Shown here piece after piece: positions 44,046 to 53,464 of a DNA stretch of 64,000 bases (position 1 is its first letter; each line of letters opens with the position of its first letter). The translations under genes were made by a program, and so were the position numbers. The notes below the pieces were generated by a model. That model made no database searches. It saw only the letters and a program-made list of their open reading frames with translations, and was not told the origin of the DNA. Source of the stretch: Pedobacter lusitanus. Its GTDB lineage: Bacteria; Bacteroidota; Bacteroidia; Sphingobacteriales; Sphingobacteriaceae. The stretch covers positions 1,674,001 to 1,738,000 of the forward strand of contig NZ_CP157278.1 of the NCBI RefSeq assembly GCF_040026395.1, given 5' to 3'.

Positions 44046-45965
44046 TTAGAACTTCCACTTCACAAATGCTTCCATAGCCTCATATTCAGCCAGCCCAAGC
44101 TGGTCATAAGCCCTTGCCGTTTCCTGTGTACGTGCTTCTGCCCTTACCCAGAACTCTCTTGAATCTTCTCCCGGAAAAACAGGCAGATCCTTTTGTGACT
44201 GATGTTTAAATATAGCTAGTTTCTTTCTTTCGACTTCCTGAGGTGAAAGTGGTACAGCCATCTCAATCTCATGTGTTTCAAATTCATGCCATGCTCCTCT
44301 GTACAACCATAACCAGCAATCTTTTGTCCAGCTCTCCGTTTTTCTCAAACGAATCATAGCCTCAACTAAAATATTGAAACATACTTTATGGGTACCGTGG
44401 GGATCTGCAAAATCACCTGCAGCGTAAATCTGATGTGGTTTTACCTGCTGCAATAATTCCATAGTCTGCACAATATCATCTTCAAAACTTACTTCTTTGT
44501 GAAACTTGCTTCTGTCATAAAAAGGGAGATCCATAAAGTGGATACGCTCATCTTTTACCCCGGCAAATCTGGCACCGGCAATTGCTTCCCCTTTACGGAT
44601 CAGTTTTTTTACTGTACGGATTTCTTCCGGATCTGTCTGATTTGGCAATTTTGTACTGATAAAACTACGCATCCCGTCATATGTCTGCTTTAAAGCTTTG
44701 GTATCCTCAGCTCTTGACTCTACAAAATCTATATTGAATTCCATGAAACGCAATACATCATCGTCCCAGACAGCGGTATTACCAGAAGTCTGGTAAGCGA
44801 CATGCACTTCATGCCCCTGATCTGCCAGACGGATAAATGTACCCCCCATAGAAATAACGTCATCATCAGGATGTGGAGAGAAAACTATGACACGTTTCAA
44901 TGCAGGTTCTGCACGTTCCGGACGCTGACTATCATCTGCGTTAGGCTTACCACCCGGCCACCCTGTAATAGTGTGCTGAAGCTTATTAAAAATCTGGATA
45001 TTGATTTGATAAACGGGGCCACGCTGGGTAGCGAGCTGTGCCATTCCATTGTTATTATAGTTATCTTCGGTCAGCTTAAGGATTGGTTTATTCAGCGTCT
45101 TTGCCAACCAGATTACTGCTTTAGTTACCTGCTCATCATTCCATGCACAATCTTTAACTAACCACGGTGTATCAAAACGTGTCAGTGATGATGCTGCGTC
45201 ATGGTCCAGAATAAATTCTACATTAGGAGATAACTGTAAATAAGTTGCCGGCACATCAGCTGAGATATCACCTTCTACAGCTTTTTTCACGATTGAGGCT
45301 TTCTTTTCATTCCAGGCCATCAGGATAATTTCCTTAGCCTTGAAAATTGTACCAATACCCATTGTAATAGCTTTGGTAGGTACATTTGCCAGTCCTCCGA
45401 AATCACGGGAAGCATCTCTTCTGGTCAATTCATCAAGTGTGACTAATCTGGTACCTGAATTAGGTGCTGAACCTGGCTCATTAAATCCGATATGACCTGT
45501 TCTTCCTATTCCGAGTATCTGTAAATCAATACCACCAAAACCACTGATCTTTTGCTCATATTTCAAACAGAAATCTTCAATATCTTCTCTCTTTAATTCA
45601 CCATCAGGGATATTGATATTTTCACGGTTGATATCAATATGATCAAAGAGATTCTCATTCATAAATCGAACATAACTCTGATTCGATCCTGGCTTCATCG
45701 GATAATATTCATCCAGATTGAAGGTCACTACATTACGAAAACTCAATCCTTCTTCTTTGTGCAAACGGATCAGCTCTTTATACACTTTAACGGGGGTGGC
45801 TCCGGTCGCAAGGCCTAATACAGCCTGTTCTCCTTTTTCCTGTTTTGAAATGATAAGTGAAGAAATTCTTTTTGCGACTTCAATACTTGCAGTTTGTTCA
45901 TCGGCGTAAACACTTACCGGCAATTTTTCGTATCTGGTCTCTTCTAATAAATTTAATCTTGACAT
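44046..45965 (-). CDS. nagB: Glucosamine-6-phosphate deaminase fused to a PIG-L deacetylase
   Basis: Two-domain protein, 639 residues. About 1-265 is NagB (GLATGATPVKVYKEL, GFNEPGSAPNSGTRLV, and the active-site VTFNLDEYY), converting glucosamine 6-phosphate to fructose 6-phosphate plus ammonia. About 360-600 is a PIG-L/LmbE deacetylase (VIVFSPHPDDDVISMGG, the metal-binding PHPDD motif). The second domain may supply deacetylation of an N-acetylated substrate in place of NagA, which is absent from the operon; this is inference. The fusion is a known arrangement in Bacteroidota. Confidence 0.94.
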   Translation of the reverse strand: MSRLNLLEETRYEKLPVSVYADEQTASIEVAKRISSLIISKQEKGEQAVLGLATGATPVKVYKELIRLHKEEGLSFRNVVTFNLDEYYPMKPGSNQSYVRFMNENLFDHIDINRENINIPDGELKREDIEDFCLKYEQKISGFGGIDLQILGIGRTGHIGFNEPGSAPNSGTRLVTLDELTRRDASRDFGGLANVPTKAITMGIGTIFKAKEIILMAWNEKKASIVKKAVEGDISADVPATYLQLSPNVEFILDHDAASSLTRFDTPWLVKDCAWNDEQVTKAVIWLAKTLNKPILKLTEDNYNNNGMAQLATQRGPVYQINIQIFNKLQHTITGWPGGKPNADDSQRPERAEPALKRVIVFSPHPDDDVISMGGTFIRLADQGHEVHVAYQTSGNTAVWDDDVLRFMEFNIDFVESRAEDTKALKQTYDGMRSFISTKLPNQTDPEEIRTVKKLIRKGEAIAGARFAGVKDERIHFMDLPFYDRSKFHKEVSFEDDIVQTMELLQQVKPHQIYAAGDFADPHGTHKVCFNILVEAMIRLRKTESWTKDCWLWLYRGAWHEFETHEIEMAVPLSPQEVERKKLAIFKHQSQKDLPVFPGEDSREFWVRAEARTQETARAYDQLGLAEYEAMEAFVKWKF

Positions 45966-45989
45966 GTCTATATTATATGAGGTTTGGTT

Positions 45990-48680
45990 CTATGGGTTTA
46001 TCTGAATTGTTTGTTCCTGTCCAACATAATTTGTAAGGGTTACGACAGGCATAGCCGCACCTTTTTCAGGATAATAATCAATGATAATTTTTTTATCAGC
46101 TCCCGGAAGGATAGAAAAATAGTTATCATCATAAAATACCGGTAAAATTCTCTTTTTAGTTTGTCCATCTACCAGTGAAACTCTGTTAAAGAAACTTACA
46201 GGACCGCCTGCAGCGTTAGTCAATGACACTTCTACCTGCCCGGTTTTTAATAATCTGGCATTTGCCTTAAGTGCAGATCCCTTAAGTTCATTTAATCCGG
46301 AATAAGTACCTTTACTATCTGCCAGCCAATATAGGTTATTGCTTAGTAAATTTTTATGCTCATCCAGCAATTGTAATGAAAGGAATGCTCCCTTTTTAGC
46401 AGAAAGATCATCTACAATCTTTTTAACCGACATCACTTTTTTAGTACTTGCCGGATCAAGGAAACAAAATACCTTTGTTAAAGAGGTCTCTTTTCCATCC
46501 ATATCAAATACTCTGGCATCCAGCATAATATTCTGTTTACCCTGAAAGCCATTATTAACGACCATCAGCATACCATCCACAGGATTATACATAGCATGCA
46601 GAGGTTCGCTTCCAGAACGTAAACCAAATAAACAGGCATTTGGATCCAAATAATAATCATACATCTGCCCGCGCATTGATGTCCATGGATTTTGTGTCTT
46701 CCATATGATCACACCTGTGTACCATTCCCACATATGCGCACTGAAACCTTCCATTAACCCTCTGTACTGATCATAATTTACCAGTTGAGCTTTTTTAGCA
46801 AAATCAGCTACATCAGCTGGTTTTCCATAAGGTAATATATGCTGCTCATAACCTACGCCCAGATAATTATGATAATCCCATACAGAATCAACTTTTTCAG
46901 ATGGCCCTTTAGCTTCACGTTTTTCAGGAGAGATATAAACGGGTGCCACTAAATTGGCTTTTGGAATAAATCTTTCCAGAGATTCCATATCTCCGACACC
47001 TACAGAACCAACTTCAGAATTGAATGGAAAAGTTCGGTCTTTCCAGAAAGTACTTACATTTTGAATAGTATAAGGCCCGTCACCATTTCCACCTATGGTG
47101 TTTAATGACATGCTATCTGAATTCGAGTAATCAATAAACCAGCGTGTACCATCCAGTTTTGGCAAAATAGAATCACGCAGAGGAATTAAGATATCATCTG
47201 GTGGTGTAATTTCATTTCCTCCACACCATATAGCCAATGAAGCATGATTTCTCACCATTTTGATCATGTCTGCAGCAGATTCAAGAAATAAGTGATGATC
47301 ATCGGGATATTTTCTGCGTTTCCACTGATCTTCCAGCTTCATAGGGTCTTCCCATCTTCCGTTACAATCACCTGACATCCAGAAATCCTGTAAAACCAAC
47401 ATACCGTATTTATCGCAGGCTTCATAAAATTCAGGGCGTTCAATTAATGCACCACCCCAGATTCTGATCAGATTCAGATTCATATCACGATGATATCTGA
47501 TTTCCGTATCATATCTGGCATTGGTAAAACGAAGCATCGCATCAGAAATAATCCAGTTACCTCCTTTAATAAATATCTTCTGTCCATTAACCAGAATCTC
47601 TTTGCTCTTGGTTGTTAAATTCCATTCTGTCTGAATCTCTCTGATCCCTACATTGACAGTTTGACTATCACTCAGCTTAGTACCCTTTTCCAGGAAACTG
47701 ATTTGTAATGGATATAAATCCTGTTTACCGTAACCAGCGGGCCACCATAACTTAGGATTAGCCAGACTTAGTTCAGGAAAATTGATTTCAGTCGTACTGC
47801 CAGCTTTTAAAGTAACCTGCTTAATTACTTTTTGTCCACTAATGGTATAAACCAGATTTCCGGTTACCGGAATAGTTTTTGTATTTTTCAACTCTGCAGA
47901 TACCTTGATTATTGCAGGCTGCTGTTGTCCTGACACCTGACGTTTTCCTGGAACCAGCGTAACTACATGTGGATTATCCAGACTTACTGCTCCGGTTTTT
48001 TCTATATAAACTTTATCCCATATACCTGTATTCCTATCTCTGATCGGACGAATCCAGTCCCATCCTGCGGTATATTGGTGTGCTACACCTTTAGCAATGG
48101 TTCCATCTCCACCCTGGCCACCATTAGGATTACCTACTTCATCAGGAGGGTAAACTATTACAGCCAATCTGTTTGTGCCGGTTTTAGAAAGTAGTCCTGT
48201 AATATTAAATGCCTTTCTCAGATACATCCCCTTGAAAGGCTGATCATTTACTTTTTTACCATTCAGGTAGATATCACAACTGTAATTAATTCCTCTGAAC
48301 TTAAGCCACACCTGTCCGTCTGCTGAAGGAATCGCCTCTTTAAATTCTTTAGTGAACCAGTACGTATAGTAATCTCTTCCTGTGTCATAAATATCTGGAA
48401 TCAGTTTATTATTCATTCCGAAAAAAGGATCAGGGACTTCTTTATTCTCCAGCATTGTGGTCAATACTGTTCCGGGAACTACGGCTTTTTTCCAGCCAGA
48501 TAAAGAAAAAGAAGAATTGGAGATTTCGGTACCCTTTGCTTTAATTTTAGCAGACGGCATACATAGCCAGCCCGAATTGAGTTCATATTGATCCTGAGCT
48601 GATAACTGATTAAATGTTGTAAGCATGATCAGTAAAGAAAACAGCATTCTGAGCAATCGGAATTTGGTAATTTTAAACAT
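45990..48680 (-). CDS. GH2 beta-mannosidase, N-glycan-core (endo-beta-mannosidase) type
   Basis: Family 2 glycosidase of 896 residues and first gene of the glycan operon. Signal peptide ends near residue 28 (LSAQ). In order: galactose-binding-like jelly roll (about 55-230), immunoglobulin-like domain, and the TIM barrel with the acid/base E490 (WCGGNEITPPDD) and nucleophile E556 (NSEVGSVGVGD). The SEVGSVG context resembles plant mannosylglycoprotein endo-beta-mannosidases, which cut Man-beta-1,4-GlcNAc in N-glycan cores, more than CsxA exo-glucosaminidases; the assignment comes from memory and is not certain. Neighbouring GH20 and GH125 enzymes fit the same substrate. Confidence 0.85.
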   Translation of the reverse strand: MFKITKFRLLRMLFSLLIMLTTFNQLSAQDQYELNSGWLCMPSAKIKAKGTEISNSSFSLSGWKKAVVPGTVLTTMLENKEVPDPFFGMNNKLIPDIYDTGRDYYTYWFTKEFKEAIPSADGQVWLKFRGINYSCDIYLNGKKVNDQPFKGMYLRKAFNITGLLSKTGTNRLAVIVYPPDEVGNPNGGQGGDGTIAKGVAHQYTAGWDWIRPIRDRNTGIWDKVYIEKTGAVSLDNPHVVTLVPGKRQVSGQQQPAIIKVSAELKNTKTIPVTGNLVYTISGQKVIKQVTLKAGSTTEINFPELSLANPKLWWPAGYGKQDLYPLQISFLEKGTKLSDSQTVNVGIREIQTEWNLTTKSKEILVNGQKIFIKGGNWIISDAMLRFTNARYDTEIRYHRDMNLNLIRIWGGALIERPEFYEACDKYGMLVLQDFWMSGDCNGRWEDPMKLEDQWKRRKYPDDHHLFLESAADMIKMVRNHASLAIWCGGNEITPPDDILIPLRDSILPKLDGTRWFIDYSNSDSMSLNTIGGNGDGPYTIQNVSTFWKDRTFPFNSEVGSVGVGDMESLERFIPKANLVAPVYISPEKREAKGPSEKVDSVWDYHNYLGVGYEQHILPYGKPADVADFAKKAQLVNYDQYRGLMEGFSAHMWEWYTGVIIWKTQNPWTSMRGQMYDYYLDPNACLFGLRSGSEPLHAMYNPVDGMLMVVNNGFQGKQNIMLDARVFDMDGKETSLTKVFCFLDPASTKKVMSVKKIVDDLSAKKGAFLSLQLLDEHKNLLSNNLYWLADSKGTYSGLNELKGSALKANARLLKTGQVEVSLTNAAGGPVSFFNRVSLVDGQTKKRILPVFYDDNYFSILPGADKKIIIDYYPEKGAAMPVVTLTNYVGQEQTIQINP

Positions 48681-49139
48681 TATGAATTTGTGTATTTATT
48701 TGGTTTTGAATATAATAGTTAAATATGTTCAATTTATTTCATAAGATAATTATCTGCTGTCAGAACTGGAGTCTGCGCAACACAAAGAACGTAACCAGGC
48801 AGAATATCATCCTAAGAATGAAGAAGCTGGTCTTTAAAAGAATTACATTTTTTATAATGATATATATTAACAGTAAATTAAGTACTGTAATACCCTAAAA
48901 TTATTCGAAAATCTAAAAACTATCCGATGTTAAATCGCTTTAGCTTATTAAATTGATGAAATTATAATAAAATATGGAGAATACAAAACAAGAGAGCCCT
49001 GTTTGTTTATGATTTTGCCATCAAAACACTAGTTAAGTGTTTTTTACAGTCAAAAATTTGTTATGTAATATGATTATAACAATAATGTTAAGCAGCCGAA
49101 TAATCAATCCGGTAAATGTTCAGACTTTTATCCAAAACA
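48681..49139. other. Long AT-rich gap upstream of the glycan operon
   Basis: About 460 bases without a gene between the GH2 start and the trxB terminator. It should hold the operon's promoter and any sugar-responsive operator. No exact TAnnTTTG box was found on the minus strand. A leader of AACCAAAT type precedes the GH2 ATG. A separate small hairpin (49023-49043) lies near the trxB side. No ORF of substance. Confidence 0.6.
49023..49043. terminator. Small hairpin with T-run on the plus strand
   Basis: AAAACACT (49023-49030) pairs with AGTGTTTT (49036-49043), loop AGTTA, followed by Ts to 49045. No plus-strand gene precedes it, so it is either a second trxB terminator or the end of an unannotated RNA. 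Confidence 0.45.
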
Positions 49140-49187
49140 AAAAGGGATGATTCAAAAGCAGAAAAAGCAATTTAAATCATCCCTTTT
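49140..49187 (-). terminator. Terminator after trxB
   Basis: A perfect 13-base stem (AAAAGGGATGATT 49140-49152 with 49175-49187) and a 22-base loop, 23 bases past the trxB stop, with T-rich exit on the minus strand. Confidence 0.85.
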
Positions 49188-49209
49188 CAGGATTATATTT
49201 ATATACTGT

Positions 49210-50178
49210 TTAAGAAACAGCTTTTACTTCATGTTCTTTCGCAGCTAAATAACGTTCTGCATCCAGCGCTGCCATACAACCTGAACCCGCAGCCGTTACT
49301 GCCTGACGATAATAATGATCCTGTACATCACCAGCAGCAAAAACACCTTCAATATTAGTCTTTGTTGTACCAGGAATGGTTTTAAGATAACCAGTCTCAT
49401 CCATTTCCAACCAGCCTTTAAAAATATCTGTATTAGGTTTATGACCAATAGCCACAAAGAATCCTTCTACTGCCAGATCTTTCTCTTCACCTGTCTGATT
49501 ATTCAGAATTCTCAATCCTGTAACATTTTTACCATTACCTAAAACCTCTTTAGCTTCAGAATTATAGATTACCTCAATATTAGGCGTATTCAGTACACGG
49601 TGAACCATTGCTTTTGAAGCTCTGAATTCATCACGGCGTACCAGCATATATACTTTTTTACACAATTTAGCCAGGTAAGTAGCTTCTTCTGCTGCAGTAT
49701 CTCCTGCCCCAACTATGGCTACATCCTGATTTCTGAAAAAGAAACCATCACATACAGCACATGCCGAAACACCAAAACCATTGTAATGCTGCTCACTTGG
49801 TAAGCCTAACCATTTAGCAGTAGCGCCGGTAGAAATAATAACCGTATCGGCTGTAATAGTTTTAATTTCATCTACCACTACCTTATGTGGGGTCGAAGAA
49901 AAATCCACTGAACTTACATAACCAAAACGAATGTCTGCTCCAAAACGTTCTGCCTGCTTACGGAAGTCTTCCATCATTTCAGGTCCCATAATTCCATTGG
50001 GATAACCTGGGAAATTGTCTACATCAGTAGTCTGGGTAAGTTGTCCCCCAGCTTCCATTCCTGTATATAATACAGGCTTTAAATCTGCTCTGGAAGCATA
50101 AATTGCAGCAGTATAACCTGCAGGACCCGAACCTATGATCAGACACTGAACGTGTTCTATTTCTTGAGAAGTATTCAT
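49210..50178 (-). CDS. trxB: Thioredoxin-disulfide reductase
   Basis: FAD/NADPH flavoenzyme of 322 residues that reduces thioredoxin. FAD-binding GSGPAGYTAAIYASRA (about 16-31), the redox-active CAVCDG (about 140-145), the NADPH motif GAGDTAAEEA, and the second FAD motif GVFAAGDVQDHYYRQA are all present. CAVCDG is a minor variant of the common CATCDG. The upstream gap of 212 bases contains a 12-base inverted repeat (50219-50263). Monocistronic by the terminator below it. Confidence 0.96.
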   Translation of the reverse strand: MNTSQEIEHVQCLIIGSGPAGYTAAIYASRADLKPVLYTGMEAGGQLTQTTDVDNFPGYPNGIMGPEMMEDFRKQAERFGADIRFGYVSSVDFSSTPHKVVVDEIKTITADTVIISTGATAKWLGLPSEQHYNGFGVSACAVCDGFFFRNQDVAIVGAGDTAAEEATYLAKLCKKVYMLVRRDEFRASKAMVHRVLNTPNIEVIYNSEAKEVLGNGKNVTGLRILNNQTGEEKDLAVEGFFVAIGHKPNTDIFKGWLEMDETGYLKTIPGTTKTNIEGVFAAGDVQDHYYRQAVTAAGSGCMAALDAERYLAAKEHEVKAVS

Positions 50179-50218
50179 CTATTTATTTATTTACTTTTTG
50201 TCAGATGGAGCCTTTGAT

Positions 50219-50263
50219 GATTAAAATAATAATTGCCCTGCGGGTTTAGTAATTATTTTAATC
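50219..50263 (-). terminator. Inverted repeat between the MORN-like gene and trxB
   Basis: GATTAAAATAAT (50219-50230) pairs exactly with ATTATTTTAATC (50252-50263). It could terminate the upstream gene or be an operator of trxB. Confidence 0.5.
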
Positions 50264-50391
50264 ATGTCGGGTTCATAATTATATTTTCTATTATAGCTAT
50301 TGCGTACACATATATAATTTATATGTGGTTTTATATTCTTTTAATATACAAAATTAAGCTTTAAAGCGGGATGCACAAAAAGTTAAACCGG

Positions 50392-51018
50392 TTAATTAGT
50401 TTTTTTACTTTCGGCTCGTTTTTCACGAAGCTTTTTTCCTCTTAAGGTTGATATCAATTTATCATCAGCATACTGATTTTCCTGCTTACCACCATTTAGT
50501 ATCCAGGTTCCTTCCTTTTTTCCGGATTTATACAAACCGCTAACCTGTTCCCTTCCATCCTGATCGAAAGCCATATACGGGCCATGTATAATTCCCTGAG
50601 AGAAGGTGATAATCTGTTTCATTTTTCCATCAGGATAAAAGGTGATCCAGCGGCCACTGCGTTTACCATCCTCATAAGAGCCAATCAGCTCAACAAATCT
50701 TTCTTTGCCTTTGATTTCAAAGCCATCATTGCTATTGTTATTTTCTGGAGTAATCCATTCATAATAAATGAATTTACCCTGAGGGATTTGCATCTGATCA
50801 TCTCTGAATGAACCTGAAGCCAGCAACACCCCACTAAAATCAAACTTTTTGAAAGTATACAGTGAATCTCCACTGATTTTACCAAATACACCATAAGTTA
50901 CTGCCAGTGTAGAATCTGCAGTAAACTGATCTTTGGCATCAAGCAAAACTGTTTTAATCTGGGCATCGACATTTATACCGGTAAACAGGAAGAAAAAACA
51001 AACAAGTATTCGTTTCAT
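50392..51018 (-). CDS. MORN/YwqK-like repeat protein, secreted
   Basis: A 208-residue protein with a signal peptide (residues 1-19, GINVDA-Q). Later segments repeat a G-x-x-x-G-x-W/P-x-x-x-x-x-DG pattern (GSYEDGKRSGRWITFYPDG, IIHGPYMAFDQDG, LYKSGKKEGTWIL), as in MORN-like YwqK-family proteins. Automatic annotation often calls these antitoxins, but nothing here supports a toxin-antitoxin role. A good promoter overlaps the end of the carboxylase gene. Confidence 0.8.
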   Translation of the reverse strand: MKRILVCFFFLFTGINVDAQIKTVLLDAKDQFTADSTLAVTYGVFGKISGDSLYTFKKFDFSGVLLASGSFRDDQMQIPQGKFIYYEWITPENNNSNDGFEIKGKERFVELIGSYEDGKRSGRWITFYPDGKMKQIITFSQGIIHGPYMAFDQDGREQVSGLYKSGKKEGTWILNGGKQENQYADDKLISTLRGKKLREKRAESKKTN

Positions 51019-51026
51019 TATAAGAT

Positions 51027-51058
51027 CAAAGTTAGGAACTAGGTCTGGATAATTCCAA
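51027..51058 (-). promoter_or_regulatory. Predicted promoter of the MORN-like gene
   Basis: Minus-strand TTG (51058-51056), a 21-base spacer and TAACTTTG (51034-51027), eight bases before the ATG at 51018. The -33 element lies inside the upstream carboxylase gene. Confidence 0.5.
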
Positions 51059-52667
51059 CATTGAATTGTCTTTTTATCGGAGACTGATTTGCAGCTTCGA
51101 TTCCCATAGAAATGACTTTTCGGGTCTCTAAAGGGCTAATAATTCCATCTACCCATAATCTTGATGCAGCATAAAACGGAGTCGTCTGGCTATCATATCT
51201 TTCCGTAATCTCGTTCAATAATTCAGCTTCTTTTTCAGGAGTAATAGTTTCGCCTTTGGATTTTAATGAAGCTGCCTGAATCTGTAACAAGGTTTTTGCT
51301 GCCTGAGAACCACCCATCACGGCTATTTTAGCTGTTGGCCATGCATAAATTAACCGCGGATCATAAGCTTTACCACACATCGCATAGTTTCCGGCACCAT
51401 AAGAATTACCAATCACAATAGTGATCTTTGGTACAACTGAGTTAGCTACGGCATTTACCATTTTGGCACCATCTTTAATAATCCCACCCTGCTCAGATCT
51501 GCTTCCAACCATGAACCCCGTTACATCCTGCAGAAAAACAAGAGGAATTTTTTTCTGATTACAGTTCATGATAAAACGGGCAGCTTTATCAGCACTGTCA
51601 GAATAAATTACTCCGCCAAACTGCATTTCTCCTTTTTTTGACTTCACCACCTTGCGTTGATTGGCCACAATACCAACGGCCCAGCCATCAACCCGGCCCA
51701 AACCACAGATGATACTTTGTCCATATTCTTTCTTGTATTCTTCAAACTCCGATTTATCTACCAAACGGTGAATAATCTCATGCATATCATATTGTTTCTC
51801 CCTGTTTTCAGGTAAAATTCCAAATATATCTTCAGGATTAAGTTTTGGCATTTCAGATTTAACACGACTAAAACCAGCCGACTGAGGTTCACCCAGCATA
51901 CTCATAATATTACGTATACTATCCAATGCTGCGCTATCGTTAGGCTGTTTATAGTCAGTAACACCAGATATTTCACAATGTGTGGTTGCCCCACCTAATG
52001 TTTCATTATCCACATCCTCACCAATGGCAGACTTAACAAGATAAGAACCGGCAAGAAAAACGGAACCAGTACCTTCAACAATCATTGCCTCATCACTCAT
52101 AATCGGCAGATAAGCACCACCAGCGACGCAAGATCCCATAATTGCAGAAATCTGTACAATACCATCAGCAGACATCATTGCATTATTTCTGAACATTCTG
52201 CCGAAATGCTCTTTATCAGGAAATATTTCATCCTGCATTGGCAGATAAACCCCTGCACTATCTACCAGATAAATAACAGGCAACCTGTTTTCCATGGCAA
52301 TCTCCTGTGCACGAAGATTCTTCTTTGCAGTCATAGGAAACCATGCACCTGCTTTAACTGTGGCATCATTAGCAACAATCATACACTGGCGTCCGGATAC
52401 ATAACCAATACCACAAATCACCCCAGCCGACGGACAGCCCCCCTGTTCTTCATACATGCCATCAGCTGCAAAAGCACCAATTTCTAAAAATTCAGTTTCC
52501 TGATCAATCAGGTAAGCAATTCTTTCTCTGGCCAGCATTTTACCTTTCTCTTTCTGTTTTGCTGCGCTCTTTTCTCCTCCGCCTGCGTATATTTTCTTCA
52601 GCTTTGTTTTAAGATCATAAACCAGCTGCTTATTGATATCTTCGTTTTTATTAAATTCGATGTTCAT
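51039..52667 (-). CDS. Acyl-CoA carboxylase carboxyltransferase (beta) subunit
   Basis: Transfers carboxyl from biotin to an acyl-CoA. 542 residues; two crotonase-fold halves. The N-terminal half has VIYLVDSAGVYLPMQDEIFPD and IMGSCVAGGAYLP, and the C-terminal half has LQDVTGFMVGSRSEQGGI and NSYGAGNYAMCG. These resemble methylcrotonyl-CoA carboxylase beta more than propionyl-CoA carboxylase. The start at 52667 (MNIEFNKNEDIN) is preferred over 52685. No biotin carboxylase/biotin carrier alpha subunit is adjacent, so the partner is elsewhere. Confidence 0.92.
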   Translation of the reverse strand: MNIEFNKNEDINKQLVYDLKTKLKKIYAGGGEKSAAKQKEKGKMLARERIAYLIDQETEFLEIGAFAADGMYEEQGGCPSAGVICGIGYVSGRQCMIVANDATVKAGAWFPMTAKKNLRAQEIAMENRLPVIYLVDSAGVYLPMQDEIFPDKEHFGRMFRNNAMMSADGIVQISAIMGSCVAGGAYLPIMSDEAMIVEGTGSVFLAGSYLVKSAIGEDVDNETLGGATTHCEISGVTDYKQPNDSAALDSIRNIMSMLGEPQSAGFSRVKSEMPKLNPEDIFGILPENREKQYDMHEIIHRLVDKSEFEEYKKEYGQSIICGLGRVDGWAVGIVANQRKVVKSKKGEMQFGGVIYSDSADKAARFIMNCNQKKIPLVFLQDVTGFMVGSRSEQGGIIKDGAKMVNAVANSVVPKITIVIGNSYGAGNYAMCGKAYDPRLIYAWPTAKIAVMGGSQAAKTLLQIQAASLKSKGETITPEKEAELLNEITERYDSQTTPFYAASRLWVDGIISPLETRKVISMGIEAANQSPIKRQFNVGIIQT

Positions 52668-52770
52668 TTGGGCAAGATAAATCATTCTACCAAATAATAG
52701 AAAGAGAAATACAAATTTTACAAGATAAAATCATTCTTATTGTCAATAAGACACATCAGATATTGGGCTA

Positions 52771-53355
52771 TCAACTCAGATTTCTATCCTCAAACCAAAC
52801 CGAGTCAGGACTGGCTTTGAATGCCATCATCTTCTGTAATAGCTCAACTGGTTCCTTCGCATTAATGACCAGATCCCTGTTATTTGGCTTCAGCAATCTG
52901 TGTTCAACCATTACATCCAGCTGTGCAAACAAATGGTCATAAAAGCCTCCAACGTTTAGTACCCCAATAGCCTTATTATGGAGTCCCAGCTGCAGCCATG
53001 TCAATACTTCAAAAAACTCTTCCAAAGTCCCGAATCCGCCAGGCAGAATAATAAACCCATCTGAAAGATCAGCCATCTTCTGTTTACGCTGATGCATATT
53101 TTCCGTAACAATCAGTTCAGTAACTTCAAGATTCCCAACTTCCTTATCTAATAAAAACTGAGGTATCACTCCAGTTACCAGTCCTTTGCGTTTCAAAACT
53201 TCTTCCGAAATAATCCCCATTACTCCAACACTGCCCCCACCATAAATCAAACGTATATCATGATCTACAAATGCCTGAGCCAGATTCTCCACAGCTGCTC
53301 TTAGAACAGGATCGCCATTAAAATTGGCTCCACAATAAACACAAATCGATTTCAT
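52771..53355 (-). CDS. LOG-family protein (cytokinin riboside 5'-monophosphate phosphoribohydrolase type)
   Basis: Rossmann-fold phosphoribohydrolase of 194 residues. The diagnostic PGGFGTLEEFFEVLTW is near residue 105, with an N-terminal ICVYCGAN and the conserved YGGGSVGVMG. In bacteria LOG proteins hydrolyse nucleoside 5'-monophosphates, releasing the base; physiological use is unclear. Start at 53355 (MKSICVYCG) is preferred over 53361, which adds two residues. Monocistronic. Confidence 0.92.
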   Translation of the reverse strand: MKSICVYCGANFNGDPVLRAAVENLAQAFVDHDIRLIYGGGSVGVMGIISEEVLKRKGLVTGVIPQFLLDKEVGNLEVTELIVTENMHQRKQKMADLSDGFIILPGGFGTLEEFFEVLTWLQLGLHNKAIGVLNVGGFYDHLFAQLDVMVEHRLLKPNNRDLVINAKEPVELLQKMMAFKASPDSVWFEDRNLS

Positions 53356-53403
53356 CAGCATATAATTTTCAACAAAAATGCCTTAAATAGATTTTAAAAC
53401 AAC

Positions 53404-53434
53404 AATGCTTGCCGAAATATTTTCAACAAGCATT
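53404..53434 (-). terminator. Terminator after the propeller lipoprotein gene
   Basis: AATGCTTG (53404-53411) pairs with CAAGCATT (53427-53434), 30 bases past the stop of the minus-strand gene. Confidence 0.55.
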
Positions 53435-53464
53435 AATTTCTTTTTACTTTATGCTGGACAAGGA

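Noticed and set aside
50392..51018. Toxin-antitoxin module
   Set aside because: The YwqK name is only an automatic label for MORN-like repeats; no toxin gene is adjacent.
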